A DNA stretch of 64,000 nt. Source: Liquidambar formosana (Eukaryota; Streptophyta; Magnoliopsida; Saxifragales; Altingiaceae). A program made the translations under genes and the position numbers. Shown piece by piece: positions 1-10,785 of this stretch (position 1 is its first letter; every line of letters begins with the position of its first letter). Below the pieces are notes generated by a model that was not told the origin of the DNA, made no database searches, and saw only the letters and a list, made by a program, of their open reading frames with translations. The stretch covers positions 10,019,338 through 10,083,337 of the forward strand of contig CM077820.1 of the NCBI GenBank assembly GCA_039720395.1, given 5' to 3'.

Positions 1-85
1 AAATAGAAGCTGACACCAAATGTTTTTCCCTGATTTTGTTTTCCATTGAAACAACAAAGTGCTGTGGGCAGTAAGCAAGAGAAGT

Positions 86-2482
86 TTAAGCATCTATAGG
101 ACTTCCATTCCCCAATCTCCGGAAGGCACAGAGATGGAGACCCCCATCAATGTGTAGAGTAAGCATAGTCCTGTAGTTGACCGTTTTCTTTTCATCACTC
201 AGCTTGAACATGAAGCCGCTTAAGAGGACAGCCGAGAAGATCTTCATCTGCCTGTAAGCAAACTCCTTTCCCAGACAAATTCTTGGACCCGCCTGTGTAA
301 CAAAAATAAATTGAGTCGATGTTCTCCGCTAAAAGTCATATGTTGAAGATAAATTTTTCTGGATGCTTTAATTTTAATCGAAAAATGAGCTTCTCTATGA
401 TTGTGTTTCTGAATTTAACTGAATAACGGTAATTCTCTCTGATAATTATAATCATCTTCTTACCAGGAAGGCTGTGAATTTAAATGGGTTTTCTTGCCTA
501 AAATTGCCATTTTCATCTAGCCATCTTTCTGGCCTGAAATCCTCTGCATCGTCACCCCATAAGTATTTCATCCTGCCCATGGCATAAGGTTGGAATGAAA
601 CTAGCTCCCCTTTCCTCACACTGAATCCATCAGGCCACGTATCATCTGCAAAACAAAGCCTCCCTTCCTGTGACAGCACCCCACAAACCATGTTAAGCTC
701 ATTACCATAATAAGTATACATAAGACCATTTATGTATATGCCTACTTCTATGCATGTTTTTTTGTATGTATATGAAAGTCAGTATGTATTACCACTGGAA
801 CTGCAGGATAGAGTCTGAGTGTCTCAGTCAAAGCTGCGTGGAGATACTGCATCTTGTCAAGGGCTTCTTCAGTCATGCTGGCTGCAATCCCATCAAAGCT
901 TGAATTATCTTTCAATTTTGTTGCTTCCCTTATTTCTAGTGCAATCTTTTCCTGTATGAGAGGATGCTTGCAGAGCATAGAAAGGAACCAAGAAAGCGTG
1001 GTTGCTGTTGTGTCTTTGCCCGCAATGATAAAACTGAGGATTATGTCTTTTAAGTACTTGGGATCTGTCTCCTCCAATTCCAGAAACCTTGACAAAATGT
1101 CACCCTTTTTCGTCTGCCATTCAAGTTCATTCCCATTATCAATGAATTCTGTTCTAGTGAAATAAAAAAACAAGAGGTCAAGTAATCTAACTCACAAGCG
1201 AATCATCTTGTGATTTGTGGACCTGTTCCATTTTGCCTCTGATTAGTTTATAGACGTATTCGTCTACCACTTTGATACTATCCCTTAACGCCGCTTCTGC
1301 TCCAATGTTTAGGAATCGCTTGATCTGCCAGAAAACGTCGACGTATCTGTGAAGAATTATTGCACCAGCTTCATCAAAAGAATTGGAGAACCGGGTACCT
1401 TCTTCGTATGTTCCACACATGCTGTCTAGTTCTACACCGAGAACAACCTTGAATACAGAGTCCAAGGTCGATTTCATAAATAAATCCTTTCAATAAACAC
1501 AAGGGTTAGTTTGCCATCAGATAAAATGTATTGGCTGCATGTACTTTTGATATTTGAGTGAAATCTTACTTGTATCTCTATTGTTTGCTTTGAGGTTGCA
1601 GCTACAGATACTATGTGAGCAAGTTTTGCTGCATTGCTTTTAAAGACTGCACTGCTAAAGTCTCTCAGCATCTTGGTGGAGAATTCATAGCTTGATAATT
1701 TCCTCTGTTGTCGCCATTTTTCTCCATCCACCGTGAAGATTCCATCACCCATAAGATCATTCAAAATGCTGTGGTGGTACCATCCCTGCAACAAGTTTCT
1801 TTGCCCTCTCAAAAAAATGAACCCTTTTTAGGCTCAGCCTTATTCAATAACAGGCTGATCTCAAGATTCTTGAAATCATGACTCAAACTTACTTCTTGCT
1901 CTGTTTGATTGCCAAGAAGACGTAGACTTGCCAATGAAGACTAGGGAATTTTTTTTAAGGTTCAAGTTGGAATGATTGGTACAAAATTCCATGTTCTCTT
2001 TCTCTTTTTCTACAAGTTCTTGGCAATCAATCAGAGAACTATCGGATTTAATTTTGACTTGAAAAATGAAATTCCATTGAACTCTGAAAGTATCTATATT
2101 GAATATTTCTAGTAGTACTAGCAACTGCAAAAGGTGTATAATCTGGAATTACCTTGCCATAGCTCGCAAAGTTTGATTTAAGGATATGTTCAACATTGGC
2201 AGGGTCTGCAGTGCAAACCTGGCTTCGAAACGGGCTAAATATTCTGTATGATTTGCGTTTGCTAGCAAGGTCAGTAAAGTAGTGGTGCAGCCTATGGAAG
2301 TTGAGTAGTTGATGGAAAACAGTGCCTGCAATTGGGTGATATTTCTTTTTCTTCTCCGGCGATCTTCCTGTCACAATTTTGATCATACAGATTGCGAGAA
2401 TAAAGCCAAAAGTTGTTCCTATCAATGGAATTGGATGAAGTAGAAAATCCATGAAGTCCTTTGTGGGTAAAGAGGATGACAT
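86..2482 (-). CDS. CYP704: Cytochrome P450, CYP704 family, type A copy 1 (intact, six exons)
   Basis: The spliced product is 522 aa from six exons: 2153-2482, 1570-1785, 1196-1486, 793-1113, 464-667 and 86-292. All introns are phase 0 with GT-AG borders. Seen in the product: a hydrophobic N-terminal anchor (about residues 10-38) followed by a basic stretch, the I-helix oxygen-binding motif AGKDTT near residue 310, the K-helix ETLR, FRPERW, and the heme motif AGPRICLG created by the exon 5/6 join, with the axial cysteine near residue 460. Length matches the family. CYP704 enzymes are ER-bound monooxygenases; CYP704B members omega-hydroxylate long-chain fatty acids for pollen wall and cutin. 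The substrate of this CYP704C-like copy is unknown. The start at 2482 gives MSSSLPTKDF and matches the paralogue at 45823. Its closest paralogue in the window is the gene at 43017-45823. Family sure, subfamily inferred. Confidence 0.93.
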
Positions 2483-3913
2483 TTGGTAGTTAAACTGGTG
2501 ACAGATAGTATATATTTGTGGAGGAAGGTTTAAGAAAAAAAGGAGATGCATATGCATACAGGAAGTAGTGTTCTGTATTTCTGCACTAGTGTGATTCTAA
2601 CTACTGATAGTTTTATATTGATAACATGTTCAAGAACTGATTCTTGGACAATTTTTTCCTCATTTTGACACTACAACCTGGTCTACCAATTGAGAGATGT
2701 TGATCACGTGGAAGTGGAGCCCAACATGAAAGAGTCTATATGATATTGATGTGGCTGTATTTGTCATGAAGTTGAATTCTGGGTCTGTTTCTACGTTTTT
2801 AGCTTTACCCCCAGCTAATGGTCTATGGATTAGTTGAAGAAAAATGGGAGATTGCGTAGCTCTGCTGCTGCCAGCCGATGTGGCAAACCTAAGGCCTAAG
2901 CTGTGGTGGTTTGAAATTTTATTAAATTAAATCCTTGATTTTAAGTTGATTTACTCATTTACATATGTGGATGTAAAATTGGTGATTATTATATCCAATA
3001 TAATTTTGACTAACTCCCAAATTCTGAAATATATGGAGTGAATTGAATGCACATAGATTATGGTTAAATGTCCACCCATTTTTCATGATTTTTGCATTTA
3101 AGGTGGCTTGTAGGTCCAGGCAAATAGGGGTTATAAGTTATGACCCACAGCCCCAAAGGCCCCAGTGCCAAGATTTTTGTTTTTTTGTTTTTTTGTTTTT
3201 TTTTTTTTTGTGGGATAAGTGAGTGATTATATTCCAAAAAACAACAAAGAAGCCTTGTAAGAAGTGCCAAGATTCATTTGTAAGAAGCCTTGTTATTTCT
3301 TTAGTCCTCAACTGTGTTTTTCCCAGCAAGGCATTAAGAAAGATGTTTGAGATAGAGAAAAAATAGAGCATACAATTGAGAGGAAAGGAAGAAAGGGCTG
3401 GGGTTTGGGATTGGGATTGGTTTTTAGCTGCTACCATGGCTTGCAAATTCGAGTGTAGTGTGTCTCAACAGATTTGGTTCTTCTCCAACAAACTTGTTTC
3501 GGTTGTTCTTATAATGAGAGGTTAAAGTTTTTAAAAGTTTGGATAGGTAACCTTGCATTTTCTCATTGCTTGTCCCGTGATTTTTCCTTCTACATTGGAG
3601 GATTTTCATGCATGTCTTGGTGTGAGTTTGCTTTCACTATTGCTATCTAAGGGTTTGATAAATTGCCTCAAAGACTCTATTGTTTGATTGTTGCTTGATT
3701 GGCTTGGGGATAGCTACGTGGCTTCCTAGTGTATTGGTCTAATGGTGTTACTTTAGCTTACAAGTACACTTGTTTGTCTTAAGTGAATTTGTACTATTTA
3801 ATAATTCACGTATTAGATATTTGAGTTTGTGGCCCAACATAAGGCCATTTTTTCAAGAAAATGGCTTTCAAGGACACAAAACTGACATTGAAAACTTTGT
3901 AGTAGTTTTTGAG
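2483..3913. other. Intergenic spacer between type A and type B CYP704 genes
   Basis: No gene seen. The stretch is paralogous to 9016-10450 (shared blocks such as GTGGAAGTGGAGCCCAACAT near 2709 and 9250) and to 41040-41600, so it belongs to the duplicated module. It carries one insertion missing from the paralogue (3164-3274). Short reading frames here are not conserved as proteins between the copies. Confidence 0.7.
3164..3274 (-). mobile_element. 87-bp poly-A-tailed retroposed insertion with 12-bp target duplication
   Basis: AGTGCCAAGATT occurs at 3164-3175 and again at 3263-3274, flanking 87 bp. Read on the minus strand the insert ends in ACTCACTTATCCCAC followed by a long A-rich tail. The paralogue near 9768 has one copy of the flanking word and no insert, so it is an empty site. 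This fits a 5'-truncated LINE or SINE inserted by target-primed reverse transcription. A word in the insert (AAGAAGCCTTGT) recurs just downstream, so part could be local filler DNA. Confidence 0.6.
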
Positions 3914-6900
3914 TTACAAACGGGGAAATGAACGTAGATGGAGCCCTTGATCCATGTGAAGGGTGAACATGGTTCGATATGTAGCTTCCTTAGTCTCATC
4001 CACAAGTTTGAATTTGAAGAAATTGAGGAGAACTGCAGCCAAGATTTTCATTTGCCTATAAGCAAATTCCTTCCCTAAGCAAATCCGTGGCCCAGCCTGT
4101 AGATTTTATACAAAATGAATCGAAACCACTTAACATTCTCAATGCGTATTAAGATAAATCATTGAATCCGTCATCATGAAATCTTGAAAAGCGTTGCTGA
4201 CCTGAAAGGCGGTGAATTTAAAAGGGCTTTCTGGTCGGAAAACACCATTGTGAAGCCATCTTTCAGGTCGAAATTCCTCTGCATCCCCTCCCCAAATATA
4301 TGTCATTCTTCCCATGGCATAAGCCATGTAGTTTACTTCCTCTCCTTTCTTTACTTTGAATCCATCAGGAAGAACATCATCTTTCTCTGAACACTTCCCA
4401 TCCTGCGTTTAGAGGAAAACAAAATAAGGAAAATCTAAATATAAGTCATACTTGTTTGCAGTTGTCTCTAATATATATATATATTTTGAATAAGAGTAGT
4501 AAACAATATCTTAGTGCTGATGGTCTATGAATATAGGAAGAGGATTAATAACAAGCTATGTACAAGAAATTCCCCATAGTGCAAAGATTTTAAAGTGCAA
4601 AACATTGTAAGCCGGAAGTCCATGACCAGTATAGAGTTTGAAAACATAAGAACAACCAACTGGAAAACCAATATTTAACTTTTTGTGCAGAATCACAAGC
4701 TTAACGCTCACAACGCCAAGAAAAGAAGCTACAAATTTTTCACAAAGAAAACAAAAGAAAATTTGTATAGTTTGTTACATTATTGACTATATCCACAAGA
4801 CACAAAAATCCCCACTAAACTCGCAACGAACTGGTTAATGTGGACTCTGAAAGCCAGTACCACACAACTAGAATACGCAGTTTAAACGTAGTCTGGCCTG
4901 GAAACACCCCCATTGTTATATGCATGCAGAGGCACTCTCCTGGTCCCCCACCCCCCCTCCCCCCGAGAAAAAAAAAAAAACCACAAAAAAACCAACTCTT
5001 TTTCTTTTCTAGCATCGTAGATTTTCTTCTTTTGTAGGGGTTGGGGGGATTGGTTTGATCAATTTTAGAGACATGGAACTGTTAATAGAAATTGAGACGC
5101 ATACATTGTATACTTAATCCAAACCTTAGAGAAAAAGGAGTGGCAGGTGGAAATCCACACCGAAAAAATTTTCATGTCACATAGGAAACTATGATGGCAT
5201 AAGTTATTATATGGTGTTCAAAGGGTTCTGAGAATTTAATCATAGTGTGTGACATTACCACAGGAACTGCGGGATAGAGTCTAAGAGTCTCGGTTAGAGC
5301 TGCTTGAAGATACTGCATCTTGTCCAGTGCTTCTTCAGTTATCTTATTGGCAAATTCATCAGCAGTTATGTTATCCTTGGCTTCAGTTGCTTCTCTCACT
5401 TCGTGCGCAACCATTTCTTGAACCAACGGGTGTTTACAAAGCATGTAAAAGAACCAAGTGAGCGTGTTCGCAGATGTGTCCTTGCCAGCAATGATGAAGT
5501 TAAGAATTATATCTCTCAAATATTTATCAGTCATGTTCCTTGGATCCTTCTCGCTCTCCATTAGAAACCTTGACAATATATCTTCTTTATCTCTCTAATT
5601 GCAAACCAAAAAAAAAAAAAAAAACCATCAGTAAGTTCAAAATGCGGACAAATAATGTTTGGTTACTAGGCATGCAAAATTTACTCACCTCAAGATGCTC
5701 ATTCTTTGTCCACTCCCTCTTGTACTGGATCAATTCGAAAATAAAATTGTCAATGACTTTGATGTTTCGCTTAAGAGAAGCCTCCAGGCCAACATTAAAA
5801 AACCTCTTAATCCTCCATAATGGATCAACATATCGCCAATACACAATAACGTTGGAGTCATCAAAGGCTTTGGTAAATTGATTTCCAAAGTCATCTGAGC
5901 CAGATAGAGAATTAAGATCAACCCCAAATCCCACCTTAAAGATTGAGTCTAAAGTTGATTTCATCAACATATCCTGCAAAAAAGAAGGGGCCTCATTATA
6001 ATACAGGGGCAGGTTTGATTTCAAGAAGGAATAATAACTTACTAATGGCTGAAACCATTTAGATATTTGTTTGCTCAAGAGGAGCGATGCAGAAACTATC
6101 ATGCTTAGGCATGTAGCTTCAACTTAACATATGTCTTCCATCCTCTAAAATGAAAATATTTAGCTTCATTTAGATGAACAAGATAAACACCTCCCCCCCC
6201 CCCCCCAACACAAAACCAAAAATAAAATTAAATAAAATAAATAAAAATATTTCATGAACAACTATGACAAAAAAAAAAAAAAAACGAGGAGGCTCTCAAT
6301 CTAGAACAGGCATTAATTCCCCATGAAAATCTTGAGTTTCTATCCAAATAAAGAACCTGTAGATTGATTATTTGCTCAGTCACTGTTGCTTCAGAAACTT
6401 TTGAAGCTAATTTAGCAGCATTAGCTCGAAAAACCACAGTGCTGAAATCTCTCAAAACTTTTGTTGAGAATTCAAAGCTGGCAAGTTTCCGTTGGTGGCG
6501 CCATTTGTCTCCATCTACTGCGAAAATCCCATCGCCAAAGAGATCCTTCATTATTTCGTAATTGTCCCCCTGAGGTAATATTATGCCCCCAAAAAGTCAC
6601 TGTTAGAGAATTCAAATATTGATAAAAGCTAATCTTCCTAATCAAGCTTATTACCTTGCCATAATTGGAGAAGTTGGATTTAAGAATGTATTCAACATTA
6701 ACTGGATCGACAGTGTAAATGTCGCTATTTGATGGCGTGATGAAACGGTAAGTACTGTGCTTCTTAGCAAGAGATGTTAGATAATCAAAGAGTGTGTTGA
6801 AGTGTATGAGTTGATTAAATACTGTACCGGAAACTGGGGGTCGTTTATCCTTTGATAATAATTCTTTTACATATCTGAATAGAAACAGCGCAACAAGTAC

Positions 6901-7008
6901 TATCACAAAGAAAGTTAATACTCCAAACAGGGCTAAAATGAAGGAGGTAGCAACAAAGAACCCCACAAGAAGGAAGATTACGGCAGAAACAATGAAGAGA
7001 GCATCCAT
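3914..7008 (-). CDS. CYP704: Cytochrome P450, CYP704 family, type B copy 1 (intact, six exons)
   Basis: The spliced product is 523 aa from exons 6655-7008, 6357-6569, 5689-5973, 5259-5594, 4202-4402 and 3914-4096, all phase 0 with GT-AG borders. The start at 7008 (MDALFIVSAV) is preferred over the in-frame upstream ATG at 7044 because it begins the long membrane anchor and matches the paralogue at 50023. Motifs seen: AGKDTS in the I-helix, ETLR, FRPERW, and the heme motif AGPRICLG across the exon 5/6 join with cysteine near residue 469. The product ends at SFPRL. Type B genes differ from type A by a longer anchor, a longer exon 4 (336 against 321 nt) and a shorter exon 6. It is a predicted ER-anchored monooxygenase, probably of fatty acids. 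Intron 4 is expanded (856 bp) and holds C- and A-rich runs. Confidence 0.93.
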
Positions 7009-8686
7009 TGTTGAGTGCAAGAAGAATAAGAAAACAGATTTCAAACAGCAAGTACTGCCTAATGACTAATGGATAAATAATATGAATTAGTCGATTATTG
7101 TGCTGCTTAAGTAATAATTTCAGGAATATTTTTATGTAGGTATCTTATGTATTTGATTATGGCATAGTTTGACTAAGTTAATCCTTGGTATTATCTATAG
7201 TTGAAGTTTCACTCCTTGGGATGATCAGTAGAAGGCTGTTTTCCCATTTGGCATTGATCTCTTCAACTGATGCTTGCGTGTTGGGAACATTGATTTTGTT
7301 TTACTTGTGACATTTTGATAAATTAAATATGTTCAGATGAAGGTGACATTTTGATAAATTAAGTATGTTCAGACAAAGGAAATCTTTTAATATTAATTGT
7401 AGATGTGGACCTTTTGAAAAGTCTTCCTGAATAACCTTGTATCTGGAAATTGACATGAATGGATCATACTATCTTATAAGTAAATTACACATTACCCCCT
7501 TTAAGTTTGGTCTTTTTCGCTTTTCAACCTTGTGATTTTTTGCTACATAGTGTCCCTATACTTTCAAGCAATGGCAGTATATGCCCTTCCATCAACTGTC
7601 GATTGAAATTAATCGCAAAATTTAAATCATGTAACTAAAAGGGATGAAGTGTTTTCAAACTATAAATAGCATAATATTCCGCACCTTGCTCGTAAGATGA
7701 ACCCCTATGTATTATCTTCTTTAAAGAATAATAACTTACATTTTTTTTGCTGTTAAACAGATGTTCTAAGAACTTGGTTATGAAAGGAAGTTGACCACAT
7801 GCAGTGATGCAGATGTAGATCTTTACTGCTGTGCTGTTAACTGGCTCCATGTTTGAGTTAATTGATTTATAAAAAGTTTCTAATTGCAGGATTATCCTTG
7901 CCCCACATTGACATTCTCCAGCCACTCTCCATCTTCTTCCACCTACACATGGAAGACTTACAGGTACTTCACATCTATTGCACTGTTATAGTGAATTGGC
8001 AGAAGAAAGCCAATATTATGATATTGGGTTGTCCAGCTTTATCCGAAAGAAAAAATAAATTGATATTGGGTTTTCCAGAAGTGTTAAGTTAAATATATTG
8101 GCATAGCAAACGGATGTATTTGAAATTCTTTCATGTTTAGTAAGTCCTGTCCATAATACAAATAAGGGAAACAAAGCATGAACACTGAAGGTGTGACCAA
8201 AAGAAACTTCTAAGAAAAATGGCTGGCTAATATTGAAAAAAACCATAATGTTTTATTTCAGTCATTTGTGGTGGAAATACTGCATGGGTGAATGAGAATT
8301 ACTAGGTTTGCAAAGACAGTAATTCACCTTCATTTTTTCCTCAATTAACATTTGGGTACAGCGTTGAGGGATTCTTTCTTGAAGTTGGCTATTAAAAATA
8401 GCCTTAAATGTTATGCATGGATTCACTTATTTAACACTCTGGAAAGGATTGAGAGTTTGGGCAAGAGTTTGCTTTCTATCTTTGAAAATTAAGCTTTGTT
8501 TGGTGTTGGATTGATTGTTGCAAGATTCTATGTTCTCTGTTTCTTTTTCCACAATTTCTTGGCAACCAAACAAAGATTTATTGAATTTATTCAAACAGAA
8601 AATGAAATTTCATTGCTCTCTGAATATTTATATTGAATGTTTCCAGTAGTACTAATAACTGCAAAAAGTGTTTAAAATGGTATTGC
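7009..8686. other. Upstream flank of type B gene, duplicated elsewhere; partial MULE-like end
   Basis: No gene is recognised. Positions 7650-8330 are paralogous to 42126-42600 and 51270-51900. Near 7486-7510, TAAATTACACATTACCCCC followed by TTTAAGTTTGG resembles one end of plant Mutator-like elements; no matching second end is seen, so it is a fragment at best. On the plus strand a block near 7889-7970 is bounded by AG and GT and is conserved in the paralogues, but it encodes no protein I recognise. Confidence 0.5.
8019..8076 (+). repeat. Micro-insertion (26 bp, A-rich 3' end) in a 16-bp direct duplication
   Basis: TGATATTGGGTTGTCC (8019-8034) recurs at 8061-8076 with one mismatch. Between them lies 26 bp beginning AGCTTTATCC and then A-rich. 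The same duplication is at 42189-42248. The third paralogue has a single uninterrupted copy near 51609-51624, which is the empty site. Confidence 0.6.
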
Positions 8687-9015
8687 CTTGCCATCGTTCG
8701 CAAAATTTGATCTAAGGATATGTTCAACATTGGCAGGGTCTGCAGTGAAAACCTGGCTTCGAAACGGGCTAAATATTCTGTATGATTTGCGTTTGCTAGC
8801 AAAGTCAGTAAAGTAATGGTGCAGCCTAAGGAAGTTGAGTAGTTGATGGAAAACAATGCCGCTAATCGGGTGATATTTCTTTTTCTTCTCCGGCGATCTT
8901 CCTATTACAATTTTGATCATACAGATAGCGAGAATAACGGCAAAAGTGGTTGCTATAAATGGGATTGGATGAAATAGAAAGCCATGCAGTCCTTTGTGGG
9001 TAAAGAGGATAACAT
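8687..9015 (-). pseudogene. CYP704 type A exon 1 remnant (pseudogene)
   Basis: This is nearly identical to exon 1 of the type A gene at 2153-2482: the anchor, the KKKKYHPI stretch and the DPANVEHIL block are recognisable. It is dead. A net 1-nt deletion just after the start (TCCATGAAG becomes GCCATGCAG near 8980) throws the conserved frame out from its own ATG at 9015. The splice donor GT has become GC (8685-8686). Exons 2-6 are missing: homology stops inside intron 1 near 8510-8520, where the sequence switches to the flank type also found at 42540-42620. It represents the A half of the middle, decayed module. Confidence 0.88.
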
Positions 9016-10785
9016 TTGGTAGTTGAACTTGTGACAGATAGTAGATATTTGGAGGAAGGTTTAGGAAAAAAAAAATAAAAAGATTCATATGTATACAGGA
9101 AGTAGTGTTAAGATTCCTGCACTACTGTGATTGTAGTTGTACTGATTGTTTAAGATTGATTACATGTTCAAGAAGTGATTCTTTGACAATTTTTTTCCTC
9201 ATTTTGACACTACAACCTGGTCTACTAATTGAGAGATGTTGATTACGTGGAAGTGGAGCCCAACATGAAAGAGTCTATGTCATATTGATGTGGCTGTGTT
9301 TGTCATGAAGTTGAATTATGGGTTTTTTTTTTCCTCACTTTTTAACCTTCCCCCCAGCTAATGGTCCATGGATTAGTTGAATAAAAATGAGAGATTGCAT
9401 AGTGCATATTGTTTTTTGGGCATAGGTCTGTGCTGCAAGCTGATGTAGAAAATCCTAAGCTCTGGTGGTTTGAAAATTTATTAAATTAAATTTATGATTT
9501 TAAGTCGATTTACATATGTGGATGTAATATTGGTGATTATTATATCTGGTATAATTTTGACTAACTCCCAAATTCCGCAATATATGGAAGCTGAATTGAA
9601 TGCGCACAGATTAAGGTAAACTGTCCATCCATTTATCAAGATTTTTGCATTCAAGGTGACAAAACTATAAAGATTTGAATCCACATAGTTTATGGTCAGC
9701 GTGTTGTTTGTGGTGGCTTATAGGTCCAGGCCAATAGGGGTTATGACCCACAGCCCCATGGCCCAAGTGCAAGATTCATTTGTGAGAAGCCTAGTTTTAT
9801 TTATTTAGTCCTCAAATCCTCATTTTGTTTTTCCAAGCAAGAAATATGTTTGAGACAGAGAGGGATTAAAAACAGAGCATACAATTGAGAGGAAAGGAAG
9901 AAAGGGTTGGGGTTTGAGCTTGGTTTTTGGCTTCTACCATGGCTTGCAAATTTGAGTGTAGCGTGTTGTCTCAACAGATTTGGTTCTCCTCCAACAAACT
10001 TGTTTGGGTTGTTCTTATGTTGAGAGGTTAGGGTTTTTAAAAGTTTGAAGAGGTAACCTCGCATTTTCTCCATTGTTTGTATAAACTCAAGTTTTGGATA
10101 TAAACTTGGGTAGAGAACCATTGTATTCTTGTTTTGATATAGGGTATTTTCTCAAAGCTTGTCCCATGATTTTTCCTTCTATATTGGAGGGTTTTTTACG
10201 CATGTCTGGGTGTTCTTGTGAGTTTGCTTTCACTACTGTTCTCTAGGTGTTTGATAAGTTTCCGCCTCATAGACTCTATTGTTTAATTGTTGCTTGATTG
10301 GCTTGGGGATTGCTACTAGTGCCTTCATAGTGTATTTGTGTTACTTTAGTTCACAAGCTGACTTGTTTGTCTTAAGTGAATTTGCATTATATTAATTCAC
10401 ACATCAGACTTTTATATTTGTGGCCCAGCACATGATAGATCCATTTTTTTTCCAGAAAATTGGTTTCAAGGCCAAAAAACTTCCATGAACAATCCACTAT
10501 CAATTTTTGAGTCATAGTGTCACCAATTGGGTGATATCTCTTTTGAATCCATACTGATAACAGTTAATGCCCATCCAATCTCAAAAACAGTGAAATTTGG
10601 CCTCAAAGGATTTGAATCCACATAGATAAGGTTAATGTCCATCCATTGTTCAAGATATTGGCATTTAAAGTGGAAAAACTATTGACATTTGAATCTACAT
10701 AGTTTATGGTCAGGATCCATCCATTTTTTCAAGAAAATGGATTTTAAGGCCATAAGACTAACATTCACAAACAGTAGCAATTTTT
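9016..10785. other. Spacer of the decayed middle module
   Basis: No gene seen. It is paralogous to 2580-3850 and, from about 9830, to 41040-41950. A short frame at 9801-10121 is only partly shared with 41040-41288 and is not a known protein. Two similar phrases around GTTAATGTCCATCCATTGTTC and GGTCAGGATCCATCC suggest small internal duplications. Confidence 0.6.

Noticed and set aside
3064..3609. Minus-strand frames of 60-100 codons between CYP704 genes
   Set aside because: They run through a poly-A insertion and are not conserved in the paralogous spacer at 9.7-10.1 kb.
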